Made by a program: the position numbers and the translations under genes. A DNA stretch of 64,000 nucleotides from Sweltsa coloradensis (taxonomy: Eukaryota; Arthropoda; Insecta; Plecoptera; Chloroperlidae): contig JAMZAV010000029.1 of NCBI GenBank assembly GCA_024449915.1, positions 1,426,001 through 1,490,000 on the forward strand, read 5' to 3'. This document shows positions 9,984 through 21,737 of the stretch, piece by piece. Below the pieces are notes generated by a model that did no database searches, was not told the DNA's origin, and worked only from the letters and a program-made list of their open reading frames with translations. Each line of letters opens with the position of its first letter. The stretch's first letter is position 1.

Positions 9984-11584
9984 ATAACTAGGCAAATATT
10001 ATTAAAAGAAATTACAAATAAAAAAAACTTTAAAAAAACTGCTTTTTGGACGATCCCACTTGAACGAATAACATGTGGATTGCCAGAAATCAGAAACAAC
10101 AACAATCGGGGAGTTTCAAAATTTTCGGGCAGGCATAAAAACCTTATCCTAAACAGGATTTAAATTATATTATAATAAGTTAAGTAACCTTTTTTTAACA
10201 TTAATTTTACTCTAAATAGTGATACAACGTTGCAATACAAAACGTAACCCTTTTGTGAGTTTGTTCATACAAATCGTCGTTGAAGGTTATCTTATATTCA
10301 TTTTATAGAAACTCAAAACATAACGAATACAATTCTTGCAATAGAAACCATTACCAGTGGCTTACATTGCGAACGTACTCTGTATTTGCTCTGTTCACAT
10401 TCTCTATCCGCAAGTGCTCAGGCATGCAATAACCAGTGTACATAACAGTAATGGTATTAAAAGCCGAGACAGGCAAAGATTAATGGACTGAGCCCTGCAA
10501 CAGTACGGGCACGTCCCTAGCTTGTAAAGTGCGCAATACAAGAAGTGAAACGCAAAAAACTAATGCAGTCTGTTCTCGACGTCGCTAGCTCTACGCGCAA
10601 TTACTTTAAAAGAATAAAGCGATTCGAAATTTCATCCCCTTTACAATGGAACACTTAACATTCAATCCAATTAGTGACAGTTTCTGTTAAATTAAAGGAA
10701 AATTGGAAATCCTTTCTAGGTAGTCGTTTGCTGATGAGGATTAAGTTAAAAATTAATGTCACAATTAAATGTGCATTTGTAATTTGCTTGTAAGACATTT
10801 CTCGAAAATCCCATATTCAGTGAATCATTAATGTATATCTGTTTAGAGTTAAAGTTACATGTATTAACTTTTATTCTTCAAGACCTATCAATAAATAGCT
10901 TTATGTCGTTTGGTATTTTCCATTTTAACAAGTGGGTATAAAATAGTCTTTTGTTCAAAAAATGTATTTAAAAAAATGATTGGCAGGATTCTTAGTTAAG
11001 AATCAAAATTTAATTGTGTCCGAAAAAACTAAAATACAGAGGTGACACAGTTTACAGCTTATTGGAATTGTTTGTATGAAATACAATTCTCTTTGAACCT
11101 GAAAAATGGATATTCTTAAATCACTCAGTTTTTTATATGAAACGACATTTAAAATAATAAACAAGAATTTGTAGTAAGCCTATAGTAAGTTGTTGGATAA
11201 AATTTGTATTTTATTAAAAAGACGTATTAATTATGAACTCGGTTTTATAACTTGATAAACAACAATTATTTGTTAATTGTCTGTTGTTAATCAATGTATC
11301 CTTCGATTGCAACTTCCAAAATCTACGTCGATAAAAAATGTATCTTTCCCACAATATATTTTTTGATAAATGTGATGTGTGTAAGGATGTAAATCCCCGG
11401 ACAAGACTCTTTCAAAGAGGCGGCCTGCAGGTTTGGGTGTGTATAATGAGAGTTTTTTCCACGTCACACTTCTGAGCCCCCCTCTCCCCCCCCCCATCAT
11501 CATCCGACGAGGAAAAGCATTCAATCAGAGGGTCGGACGGCGAGATAACTTGCCCCTGGTTTTTACCCCGAGTTTTTCTCGTCT
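9984..11584. other. Unique AT-rich region, no gene recognised
   Basis: No splice-bounded frame, RNA gene or repeat is seen. A polycytosine run lies at about 11484-11494, next to a CT-rich patch, leading into the GC-rich tandem repeat that follows. Confidence 0.5.
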
Positions 11585-11808
11585 GCTGGAGATGCGGGGA
11601 TGCTAAGTCTGATCGCTGGACCGTCAGAGAGGCGCGGTAGAGCCCCGGCACCACGGAAGCTGGAGATGCGGGGATGCTAAGTCTGATCGCCGGACCGTCA
11701 GAGAGGCGCGGTAGAGCCCCGGCACCACGGATGCTGGAGATGCGGGGATGCTAAGTCTGATCGCTGGACAGTCAGAGAGGCGCGGTAGAGCCCCGGCACC
11801 ACGGAAGC
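11585..11808 (+). repeat. GC-rich tandem repeat, three 74-bp units
   Basis: Units start at 11585, 11659 and 11733 with GCTGGAGATGCGGGGATGCT, and end with GCCCCGGCACCACGGA. They differ at only a few bases (for example GATCGCTGGACC against GATCGCCGGACC). The composition is much more GC-rich than the surroundings. Open frames through it arise because 74-bp periodicity shifts frame at each unit. Confidence 0.93.
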
Positions 11809-12189
11809 TAGTATAGGGCACGTGTTGGCGTTCGCCTTGGTATTCGTGGACTCTACTTGCATCAGACACGAATTTTCAAAATTGATATATTCAATGACAA
11901 TTCGAAAATCGATGTTTAAAATATTCTCGGATTAAACATTTTTCGTAAACAATGTTATCGAATTAACCAATTGCCGATTTTTTAACGTATCATAAATTTC
12001 CAGGGCTTTTGCGCCAGAACACCAATAATTGTATGATTTTACGTCCAAATTATCGACATGCGTTTTTGGTTGGCATTGCCCTTCAACAAGGATGATACAA
12101 AATGGTTTTGGAAACCCTGGGGTAAGGGGAGAGGAGCTTCCCCCTGAAAGTTAGAACATTTATGATCCATCACCTAGCCAGTGGTTCAG
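11809..12189. other. Unique sequence between tandem repeat and 5S-derived SINE
   Basis: No feature recognised. The sequence becomes AT-rich at once after the GC-rich repeat. Confidence 0.4.
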
Positions 12190-12545
12190 CGAGTTCGTTT
12201 AGCCGGTTACCACTCAAACACCGAAGTTAAGCAACCTTCGAGCGTGGTCAGGGGTTGAGTGGGTGACCGTTTTTCCCTAAAACACACGTTTACCGCTGGT
12301 TAGAAAAGACGGAGGGTTCGAGGGCTAGTGTTACGGCTTCGTTCTCGTCGACGTCTTCTCGTTAGTCCGGATTAGTGGAGGAACTTATATGAGTGCCAAG
12401 GTTACTCCGTACTTTCGGATGGGACGTAAAGCCTTTGGTCCCTTGGTACTTTTCGAAAGGAGTAGGCTACGTGCCGGTACCGGGTTTCCCCTCCTCCCTT
12501 CTATTTATACTTCATCCTCATCTATCACCACTCATCGTCTCGAAT
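12190..12545 (+). mobile_element. 5S-rRNA-derived SINE (SINE3-like)
   Basis: About 12200-12271 resembles 5S rRNA with an internal deletion. TTACCACTCAAACACC is followed by CGAAGTTAAGCAACC (box-A-like AGTTAAGCA) and then TGGTCAG...GAGTGGGTGACCG (box-C-like). The next 250 bp, including CTCCGTACTTTCGGATGGGA and CCTTTGGTCCCTTGG, are unlike 5S rRNA and look like a SINE body. Known SINE3 elements carry a 5S-type internal promoter fused to such a body. The 3' end is not certain, so the right boundary is approximate. It is not a functional 5S gene. Confidence 0.7.
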
Positions 12546-12558
12546 AGCCTTTGTGCAT

Positions 12559-12693
12559 TAATATAAGACGTACGCAATATCAAATCTCTACCATTATTGA
12601 ATACGAAAACAAAAAAGTAAGTTATTTAGTTATTGTGCCCTAGAACCCCAATAACTAACTAACTAACTGCGTACTTGCGTACGTCTCATATTA
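12559..12693. repeat. Small inverted repeat (19-bp arms) enclosing a TAAC microsatellite
   Basis: TAATATAAGACGTACGCAA at 12559-12577 is inverted at 12675-12693 with one mismatch. About 97 nt lie between, including (CTAA)n near 12652-12668. It may be a MITE or the terminal structure of the preceding SINE insertion. Confidence 0.7.
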
Positions 12694-12779
12694 AAAACAA
12701 AATGAAAAATCGTTATAATATTCTTATCCCATTTAACGCCATTTGGCTTCCAAAACTTTATTTTTAAAATAATTATTAT

Positions 12780-12901
12780 ATTTATACATTTTTTAATATT
12801 TCTTCCTCTCGGGCATCAATATGCATGCAAATACGCATTTTTAACGAAATGTATTATTGCAATGAGAAAATAATGTGTTTTTGGTGGAGGTGCCGGGTCG
12901 A
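12780..12901 (+). repeat. Dispersed repeat ending in a tRNA-Ala-3'-complementary motif (copy 1)
   Basis: The 20-mer TGGTGGAGGTGCCGGGTCGA at 12882-12901 is complementary to the 3' acceptor and T-arm sequence of a typical tRNA-Ala including CCA, apart from a 2-nt gap. About 90 bp upstream align with the copy at 18346-18460 (shared GGGCATCA, AAATACG-AT, TTGCAA-GA). It could be a retroelement primer-binding site with adjoining terminal repeat, or the end of a tRNA-derived element. Confidence 0.5.
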
Positions 12902-13670
12902 GGGAGAGAATATTTTTATTGGAGTCGAGACATAATGTTTTATAACTAATTTAAGATTTAATATAATACGTTTTAATATAAGCTTGCTCGACGCTCCACC
13001 AAACAGATCAGCTCACGGCGAGTGACTGTACTTTTGAATTCTTCTTTGACGATCAGTTGATGAAAAGTTACTCTCCTTCATTTAAGTATTTCCCAACCAG
13101 TAATGAGTTTGTATTATTTAAAGAAGTAAATATTGATAGTGTAACTAGTATTGATGATTGATGATGACCATAGTTTCAAATTTAGAAGGTCCTGGGATCG
13201 AATCACGGATCAAGCTTAGGTGACTTTTGAGATGCTGGATCACGTACACAAAGTCCATCACTGAGAACCAGTATTTGCAGGATAGTGGGTTGGCTCTAAT
13301 TATATATGAATTTATTTTATTAATAATTTATTTAATCTTGAACTGCATCTTAATACTAAATTAATAATTAATATATCTTAGGGATGCACAACGACAACAT
13401 AAAACTTGTCAATACACGAAAATGTGAGTAAATTATCGAAAAATAATATCGATAAATACTCAATTCACAACGCCATCAGATAAATATAAAGTAAACCATT
13501 CAAAAATATTAACATATTATAATGTACTTTTTCATCGTGAGACGGGGCTCACACACTTGACTTCAAAACAAATATTAAAAACAAGATTTAATTAAAGTTA
13601 GGTAAAGAAGACGATCGTTCACTTTGGCTTCTGAATATTTTTCATCCACTCAAACGAATTTATTAAACGA
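12902..13670. other. Unique AT-rich sequence with one weak B-box-like relic
   Basis: No gene seen. CCTGGGATCGAATCACGG at about 13190-13207 resembles a tRNA B-box and may mark a decayed SINE. Nothing else supports a feature. Confidence 0.4.
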
Positions 13671-13671
13671 T

Positions 13672-14100
13672 TATTTATTTTATTTTATTTATTTATTGTT
13701 TTACAATTGATGTGTTATAGTTGCTAAAAGGGGCTAGCCCATTCACTTTTAGTGTCTAGCACCTACTCAATATAATACTATACATTGCAATTAAATTAAT
13801 TAAAAATACATTATACAATATAGAAAACATGTTGGTAGACATGTAAAAGTGAGGTGATAAAATTAACAAACATGAATGTATTGTGAATAGAATAAAATTA
13901 TCAGGATAACAGAAAAGAAATTTTTAGTGCAGATTTGAATGGCTTCGAGTTTATTACGGATGTCCCGCAATCTTCCATATCGCACCGTGAAATATCCTTG
14001 TGATAGCATTCTGCGGGGAGGTTCATGTGACCACGCCGTACTCTTAGAAACTGCGTTTGTGACAAATTTGTCAATAATCATATTGCCATGTGATATCACT
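13672..14100 (-). mobile_element. Probable non-LTR retroposon 3' fragment
   Basis: On the minus strand the sequence ends in an A/T-rich TAAATAAATAAAATAAAAT-type tail at 13672-13700. Upstream it carries a frame to about 14099 whose residues (YFTVRYGRLRDIRNKLEAIQ) read like coding sequence but match nothing I can name. The tail, orientation and truncated frame are typical of a 5'-truncated LINE. The identification is tentative. Confidence 0.35.
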
Positions 14101-14438
14101 TATTATTTTCCATACTATGTTTATGTGATTGATAAAACGAAACCCTTCTCAATACATGTTGCGTCTAACGCGTTTGTTTACAAAGCTTTGTAATCAAGCC
14201 AACAGTGTTAGATTCAATTCTATGGGTAACATTAAGCCTTGGTATGAGAATTGTTTGAACGCGAAAGTGAGTTAAATGAATACCTCGCCTGCGAGATTAG
14301 TGTTACAGGCTAACCACCACTGTACTCGGAAATACTTGAACGGTGGAGGGAGAGAAGCCACCACAGTCAAGTAATACTTGCTGCTCGGGTGACAAAAGCA
14401 CGTCGTAATGACTAATTTAGCTGGATGACAAATGATAC
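14101..14438. other. Unique sequence, nothing recognised
   Basis: No ORF, RNA gene or repeat supported. Confidence 0.4.
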
Positions 14439-14808
14439 CAACCTCAACATATAAATCTGGTTAGAATGTTATGTGCATGGACTCGGTGGTAGTAAGTGTT
14501 TATGTTGTGTAATTGTTTGTGTAGTTCCTTAGAAATTTCGGTATTCGACGTCATATTTTTGGTTCACACGAATGTTACAAAATGCATTACATTTTTACAT
14601 TAACGTAAAAAAATTATGTGGAAATACTTTATCAGTCTGAAGAATAATGATAGCAACCTCACATATAAATCTGGTTTAGAATGTTAGTGCGTGACTCGGT
14701 GGTATAAGTTTTATGTGTGTAATTGTTTGTGTGTCTAGAAATTCGGTATTCGACGTCATATTTTTGGTTCACACGAATGTTTAACAAAACTCACTACATT
14801 TTAACATC
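14439..14808 (+). repeat. Two-copy direct duplication (about 160 bp) differing mainly by small indels
   Basis: 14439-14605 and 14654-14808 share ACATATAAATCTGG, GACTCGGTGGTA, GTAATTGTTTGTGT and GTATTCGACGTCATATTTTT. Nearly all differences are one- or two-base gaps, mostly missing bases in the second copy. This may be real duplication plus decay, or an assembly artefact. Confidence 0.85.
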
Positions 14809-14866
14809 TAAAACCACAGATTTAAACTGCTTCATTCTTTATCCATTGTCTTGAACAATAAATTAA

Positions 14867-15416
14867 CTAGGAAGCTTCGCAAACGCTTTTTTTAGTCGCG
14901 TTGATGGATAAGCTTTTTTGTAGGTTTTTAGTTTGCGCTCTTTACGTTTGCAAGTGATTTTTGAACGCATTGTAGGTGATTTTTCTCAAGTTTCTAATAT
15001 TACTTGTTAATTGTTACTACGCACCTCAAAAAACTCATATTAAACCTTTATTTCAAAAGATTCTGACAAACTTTTCTTTTAAAAGGCAATACATCACCTT
15101 AACCGTTATGTTTATGTGAAATATGAACGTTGTATCCCCACCCGTTTGGTCAGACTCGGCCCAAATGTCACGAAAATACCGCACTAAGAATCGAAAAAAA
15201 TCGTAAAAGTAGGATATTCATGAGAAATATTTCTTCGATTGTACCCAAAAACGTGGCAAGTCTAAGTTCAGAAATTTTAAAGGTCCCCTCAAATTTTCAT
15301 CAAGATCGCATATGCCGTTTTCCCGGTAAAGAACAAACAAACAGACAAAAAAAATAAACCCGAGCCTAATTTTTTTGGGGGGTCAGTGAAATTGAATTCT
15401 TCGCTTCGCTCATCCA
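14867..15416 (-). mobile_element. Helentron-like element, subfamily 1 (copy d)
   Basis: The 3' end at 14867 reads CTAGGAAGCTTCGCAAACGC, with GCGTTGATGGATAAGC next. The 5' end at 15416 reads CTTCGCTTCGCTCATCCA. It includes the CACCCGTTTGGTCAGACTCG block and the AAATTTTCATCAAGATCGCA block before the AACAGACAAAAAAAAT tract. Flanking bases give a TT target. The 3' terminal segment is most like that of the nested copy at 4242-4845. Confidence 0.82.
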
Positions 15417-16966
15417 ATTACCTAAGTTCTTAATTTTACTAACAGTTCGTTGTAAATACATGTCCAAATCACGTTTATGTATGCATATTTTATACGTTCA
15501 TTGTTATCAACGTAACTCAATTATGTCATTGTGTTCAAACACATATATTATGAATTTATAGATTTCAAGATGAAATTACACATCCTGTGCAATGTGCATG
15601 AATAAAAAAAATATTGCAAAGAATGCATTTTTTGTCCGGTTAATAGTATTAAAATACTGCACAAAGTGAAATCCATTTGTCGTTATCACAAAATTAGGAA
15701 TATACTTAATTTATAAGGTAGCCCTTCATGTGATTCTTTCATTTTTGTAGCTTAGAACCCATTAATATTTATGATGGTATTAATTAATTAATTTATTTTA
15801 TGTTTTATTATTATATGTCACTACACAATTTTTAAACCAAATTACAAGATTGAATAATTTTTTATACTCGCCTAAACATGCTTGTTATACGGACAATGAA
15901 GTTTGGCGACTCAATCTCTACGTGTATTGTTTGAAGAACATACACGTTAGACCAACCCTTGTCCAGAATATCGAGATAATTTGGCCTTCACTTGACAAAT
16001 TACCCATCAACCCCCATTCAAAATAGAGCCTGCAAAGCTTTTGGAAACTGTCCATTTCACCTTGGTAGTAATTATTGAATAGTCGGTGCTCGCCGACATC
16101 ACATTCGCCTATTCTTCGGCTAAATTGATTGAAAAGTTCCAACAGCGAGCGAGGTCTAGGTAAGTAAGTAAGGGTGTGCGGCCGGTTGATGTATGGGCGA
16201 ACAGAGGCCATCGGACGCGGCCATGACAAATGGCCGAGTGGTCTACCCACTCACCCCCCTTTCAGAAAATCACGGATAACCCTTCTCAAAACCTCATCAC
16301 TGTGCCCTAGTGGTGGACGCCACTCTCTCGACGAATGCTTGTAAAGCAGGGATCACCCTTGAGGGATGTAATTTCAGAGATTGACTTATGTTTTTATTCT
16401 ATTTTCGAGTCAATATGATGGTCAGTAGAAATATATCGATGACGTCTGTGGCGTATCGTTGATGTGTTGACATCCAATACTGTTGAATGCGCAGTGGATG
16501 GTTCGATGTATTATTTATGATGAAAGTAAACAGAATTCTGATATTAAACCAAAGAATACAGCGCTGGTAGTAACTGGTATTGGACGAAACTCATAGTATT
16601 CCTTTGTAGAGTCAATGTTGTATTGGATGACAACTCTTTTTCTTACCTTTAGCTATAGCTATGAAGACAGTCTGTGGATAGCTTATATTCATTATCGCAA
16701 TAGCTACAAATGCGGAAAATCTGACTAATTAAAAAAAAAGCAGTTCGTGCAATGTGTTACAAATACTCACGCGATCATTCAAAAGTTTATATGATCAAAT
16801 ACTGAGACTAAGAAAACAAGTGCCATACAAAGTTTTCATCTCTTTAGTTGTTATGCACATACAGAATTTTCAAATGCCTCACAATTTAATAACTGGGTTT
16901 AATTCCCTGGTCGATTTGGATTAACTTCTTGATTAAAATTAACACATCATTAATCATCATCTTAAC
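15417..16966. other. Unique region with one unassigned minus-strand frame (15918-16250)
   Basis: The only candidate coding sequence is a 110-codon minus-strand frame. A possible acceptor (TTACTTACTTACCTAG, minus) lies inside it near 16155. Downstream of that the residues read LLELFNQFSRRIGECDVGEH and later FQKLCRLYFEWGLMGNL. No family is recognised, no donor or poly(A) context is clear, and the frame may be chance. Forward text near 16220-16235 (TGGCCGAGTGGTCTA) resembles a tRNA A-box, without a matching B-box. Confidence 0.25.
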
Positions 16967-16967
16967 T

Positions 16968-17091
16968 TGACTCGACTCGACTCGACTCGACTCGACTGCT
17001 CGACTCGACTCGACTCGAGACTCGACTCGTCGACTCGATCGACTCGACTCGACTCGACTCTGACTCGACTCGACTCGACTCGACTCGACTT
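16968..17091 (+). repeat. (ACTCG)n pentanucleotide microsatellite
   Basis: Units of GACTC with a few interruptions (near 16998, 17018-17038 and 17061) span about 124 bp. Frames on both strands are repeat artefacts. Confidence 0.95.
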
Positions 17092-18345
17092 TCAAGATAC
17101 TTTTCAAATTCTTGTTACACAACTCTGTTCAATAATATACCTTATTCGTATCTCATACGTTATATCATATAAATGCAGATGTAACAATTTCCAAACAATA
17201 ATTAAATATCTGTTTGCGCTATCATTCTTCCACACAATCGACACAAAAAGCAAATATGACTTGAATAATATATTTACCTATAACTCAAAACTCTCCATAG
17301 AACATTTTATCAATTTCAGTCAGATCTACGGAAATAAATCATACATATTTGAAGGATATTTTCATAAGAATTTTTAATCATTCGTATTCACCGAAGAAGA
17401 TTATTTTTCTTTAGCGATCAAAAATTAGTTCGTCATTAATTCTTAAGTACACATTAACTCCAATCTACATAATTGTACACTATTTGTTGGTGTCAATCAA
17501 TGCCAAGACTTAATCAATTTGTAAATGGTTGAATTAATATTTCTATGTTTAATCTTGCAAGATGCATATGTAAGCAAACTTCGAACATCTGGCTTCGAAG
17601 TAAGTCATAAATGTAAATTTCATTGACTCAGACATTAATGAAAAACGAATTCATGTCAAACTATTCTGAGACAGACAAAACGACAGAACAAAAGTCACTC
17701 ATATAATGAGTTGCGAACATTCCAGTCAAAGCAGACACTTACTTTGTTTTTATATTTTTACTCTTGGGTCAATATACGAAGGTGGAATCGATAAAATGTG
17801 GAATTTTTACCGAAGTACTTTGAACAACTTTTCGGCGAAACTTAAAATTGATTGTTTTTTTAACCATATCCTTATTTAAACCTTCTTGGTCAACAACTTA
17901 GTTGAGGACAGACAGAGAAAAGTTCCAGACTGTCCCGACAAGGATTCAGGATCGAACCAAGGTTGGAAAAATTCTTTTGAAACGTTCTATTGCTTCACTA
18001 TAATTTTGAATAAATAAATAAATATTTATCTGTACCGTGTACAATAAATATTAAATACTCCTATCAGGCAGTTAAAAGCTTACAATAGTTATTCAAGTTT
18101 GTACTAGGATTGTTTCACCAACTTGTACTTTATTACACTCGTCAACTAAATAACGGCATTATAATATTATATAATTTTGTTACAGTGGATTTGGTTTTTT
18201 GTATGTGTGTCTATACTTAGTTGTAATTCTTCTTCCGTGAAAGTAAAGCGATGTTTGTTAACTATGCAAGCTATGAGAAGTGTGCATATTTAGAAAAAAA
18301 GTTATACCACATTTGACTGAGATACAGTAAAAAAAAGGTTAAAAG
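17092..18345. other. Unique AT-rich sequence, nothing recognised
   Basis: No gene, RNA or repeat supported over about 1.2 kb. Confidence 0.5.
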
Positions 18346-18460
18346 TCGACCCGGCACCTCCACCAAAGACAATATTTTTTATCGTTGCAACTACACTTTG
18401 TGATTTAGTGTATTCGTATTTAAAGTGATGCCCTTCTGAAATATATTTTTTTAATCCAGT
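18346..18460 (-). repeat. Dispersed repeat with tRNA-Ala-3'-complementary motif (copy 2)
   Basis: The plus strand reads TCGACCCGGCACCTCCACCA at 18346-18365, the exact reverse complement of the 20-mer at 12882-12901. The adjoining bases to 18460 align with the region upstream of that copy. Sequence on the other side (before 18346) is unrelated, so one edge of the repeat unit lies at or near this motif. Confidence 0.55.
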
Positions 18461-19837
18461 AATGCACAATGATTGTAACATTTCTGTCCAATTCATGTTT
18501 ATATATTTATTATCATGATGAAAATGTTAATTGTATTGATTCAAATATTAATAAAATACGTAAATAAAAAGTCCTTTCAATCACAGTATAAATAACTTTC
18601 AATAAACGAATTGATAAACTGTTTGTGTAAAAATATGAATTACCCTGTAAATTTATACTTTAAAATAATTATTATGCATGGGTCATTGAACAAACAGTAT
18701 AGGCAAATGTTGCAATTAAGAGATTCCAGGGTTTTTTTATTTGTGGATAACATTTGTGATGTTGAAATATAAATGCACGCTCAGTAGATCTGTTAACAGA
18801 TAAATATTGCCGACTACAAAGTTGCAAATGGGCTTGTTATCAGTGTGATGAAAAAACAAACGTCAAAAACGAAGTTTCTGTTTAATGATACTTGTGTCAA
18901 AAGCCGAATTTTATGAAGCGTAAAGAGTTGTTTTTCGTCAACAAAACATATAAAATGAAGGGTGTAATTGGACGGTAACTGTCAAAGAACGAACTAATTG
19001 GGGATAAAATACCCCACATGAGTAGTAGATTTTGATTATTCAAATGTGCTAATTTTCTAAATAAATATTTTAATCATTTCTCAACGTTGGAGTACAAACA
19101 GCTGTAAATAATTACAACATTTTTTTTAAAAAGACAAAACCAAAAAAAGTTCGTATGGAGCGAAACTTGAAAAAGGCATGCTTTTAACAAAATTGAAAAG
19201 ATATTTCATATATTTTAGTATTAACCCTAGCATACATAAAAAAACTAAAAAAAATATAATATGTAATGCTAGTTAAACGTGGAAAATTTAAATAAATTAT
19301 TAAAACAAGAATTAAATGTTTTTAATAGTAATATTGGACTATAAACTTTTTTAAATAAAATAATAATATAAAAACTTAGGAAAATAATGTTTCTCATTTT
19401 TCTAGCAGAAGCATGAAGATATCATACAATCCACGATTTTGTGAAAATAACTGAATAAATTGATCAATTGTAAAACAATCACGTTTATAAAATTAATAAA
19501 AGTTTCCGAAAAAGTAACAAGCCTAATAACAAATAAAACGTTATTTAAAGGACGAAGAGAGAATTCTTCTTTTCGTTTCAACCAATACTCAAACGAGAAG
19601 TAACGACGAGTTTTAACTGATTGTCTTTCAAACAACGGTTTTTAAAAGACGTTACTGATTGGATTATAAAGGCTTCAAAATGTGGAAATTATGATCTTTT
19701 GAATGTCAAAAGGGAAAATAATGAGACAAATAAAATGAGAAATCTACTAAAAGGAAGAGAATGTCTATCTAAAATTGCTTGGAGTCTTTAAACTGGTATT
19801 TTTATTTTAATATGATCAAAGTAAAATAAAGAAAAAT
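18461..19837. other. Unique AT-rich sequence, nothing recognised
   Basis: Very AT-rich. A frame at 19402-19635 (-) has no splice context or recognisable domain. Confidence 0.5.
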
Positions 19838-20246
19838 CATGGACTTCTTCGAATGCAATCAAAGTCCAGGGGTTGATTCCCGCTAGAGGTAGAAGTATTT
19901 ACCTTATGGTTCGGAATTAGTCCATCAATTCTTGGCTTAAAAATTTGTAAACGTTGACTTTGGACTTTGGAGCCGTCCTAGCAACGAGGCACATAATCAA
20001 TTCTATGGTTGTTCCAAACAAGCCTTGTTGATTTCTGGCACTGTCCACGGGTGTAATCATGTCCAGCTTGACTAATCGTTGTTCCCTACTTAAATAAACC
20101 GGTCTCTAGTTGGTCATTGTTAGCTCGTCGATGGTATCGGCGCCTACAGAGTTGGCTTGGTCGGCTTTAAATTTTATGTCCCTAGATGAAAATTAGTTCT
20201 GTGACTGAGTGGGTAGACTCTAAAAAAGAATTTATTTATTTATTCA
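19838..20246 (+). mobile_element. Diverged tRNA-headed SINE, family S1
   Basis: The head retains GAATGCAATCAAAGTCCAGG and a B-box-like GGTTGATTCCCGC. The body has GGAGCCGTCCTAGCAACGAG, GGCACATAAT and TTGGCTTGGTCGG. The 3' end is GAGTGGGTAGACTC, then a TTTATTTATTTATT tail at about 20229-20243. The A-box half of the head is badly decayed. Confidence 0.82.
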
Positions 20247-21717
20247 AGGATAAAATATAGTTATGTGTCATCACCGTAAACAAAAGGCGGATCTTTAACG
20301 AACACAAAACGGGTGCTATTTTCTGAGTAAGCGATTGTACACAAATAATTCTTTCCCTACCGATCGTGAATGACTTGAATTTTAACTCAAGTGCCATTAG
20401 GCAGAGTCTTTAGTTTAGTCGTTACACAAATTGAGTCAATTTTCAACTTTGAAAGAAAGAATGAAGATTCGAATAGACACGTCACTAAAGATGATACAAA
20501 CAATGGAGCCGTTCGGAAATATCTTGCATAAAACACAGGTTTCTTTAAATTGGTGGATATATTAATAATTCAAAATGAAACAATTCATTTCTATCAATTT
20601 AGATGAATCAGCATATCCTTACTTGGTTTTGCATAATTCATAGCACATGTGCCAACAATATTATCTAAAATCAATCTTACCTAGTTAATAGTTAATTAGA
20701 GGAGACTAAAAAAATTTATACGTTAAAAAGGATTTATTGAGTTGAGCTAGAGGTGCTTGCGCTTAATAATTTGTACTAAAATATGTTTGTTGTCTTTAAA
20801 AAAAATGTTAGGGGAGTATTGTCAATATTAAAGATTAGCGACATTTAAGCAACTTGCAATATTGCAATATGGGCGGTAATTATTCTACATGTATACAATT
20901 TTGTAGTTGAGAAACATAGACCTACAATTTGAACAAAAAGCTACCATACAAAAAGTCATGTTTATCATTGAAACTTGTAGCAAGTAGGCACTTATCTTAT
21001 GACATTGTCATTGATGAAATCTAATATTACCGAAAACAATATTGAAAAAAGTATATTTTCAGCTAAAATCCGTATAGTGTATGTTTTTTCTGTTTGTCCT
21101 TCAGATATTAACGAAGTATTTATAACGTATCGTACTGTATGTGTTAGCACCACCAGTAGAACTAAGTGATTTCTTCAAGCGAGTGAAGTATTCATCATAT
21201 TATGTGTTGACATAATATCATCTCAACTCTCATGGTACATTGATGTAATAGTTTCTGTTGTTAAAGGATAATATTTTTAGAGTGTATCGAATGTTTTCGT
21301 GGTGAAGACTTTATTGAATGTATGGTGATGGAACATTATTCGAGGTGAGTTTACTTCATCATTTAATTTCCCATTTTACACAGGGTTATCCAAACTTTAC
21401 TTCAAATAAAAGTCATCTCGTTTAAGGAAGGTGGTTAATTAACAAATTTGTATACAAGATTTATTAACACGTCCTGAAACTATCTTTAAATATGGCAACA
21501 TAACCGAGTGTATAATTAAAATGTAGGTCTACCACTTTGTTGATATCCAGAACTGATTGGTTTCGCATTATGAAAATACATAATGTTGTCAAAATTAATG
21601 TCTGGGTTATTTGTGTTACAATTTTTAAACCTCTCTTTGTTGATCGTCGATGAGAATTAATGTCAAACTTGAGCTATCGAAGCTAGTTAATCTACAAGCC
21701 GAAGCACTGAAATCTTT
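20247..21717. other. Unique AT-rich sequence with an isolated donor-like site
   Basis: No gene can be supported. CGAG|GTGAGT near 21341 is a good donor sequence, but no bounded open frame with an acceptor accompanies it. Confidence 0.4.
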
Positions 21718-21737
21718 TGCTGGAGGTGCCGAGTGCA
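21718..21737 (+). repeat. tRNA-Ala-3'-complementary motif (diverged copy 4)
   Basis: TGCTGGAGGTGCCGAGTGCA differs from the 20-mer at 12882-12901 at four positions. It is weaker than the other copies but preserves the GGAGGTGCCG core. Confidence 0.35.

Noticed and set aside
11585..11808. CRISPR-like array
   Set aside because: The 74-bp units are contiguous with no spacers, and the genome is eukaryotic.
12200..12271. Functional 5S rRNA gene
   Set aside because: About 20 nt are missing between the AACACC and GAAG landmarks, and the 5' and 3' stem halves do not pair.
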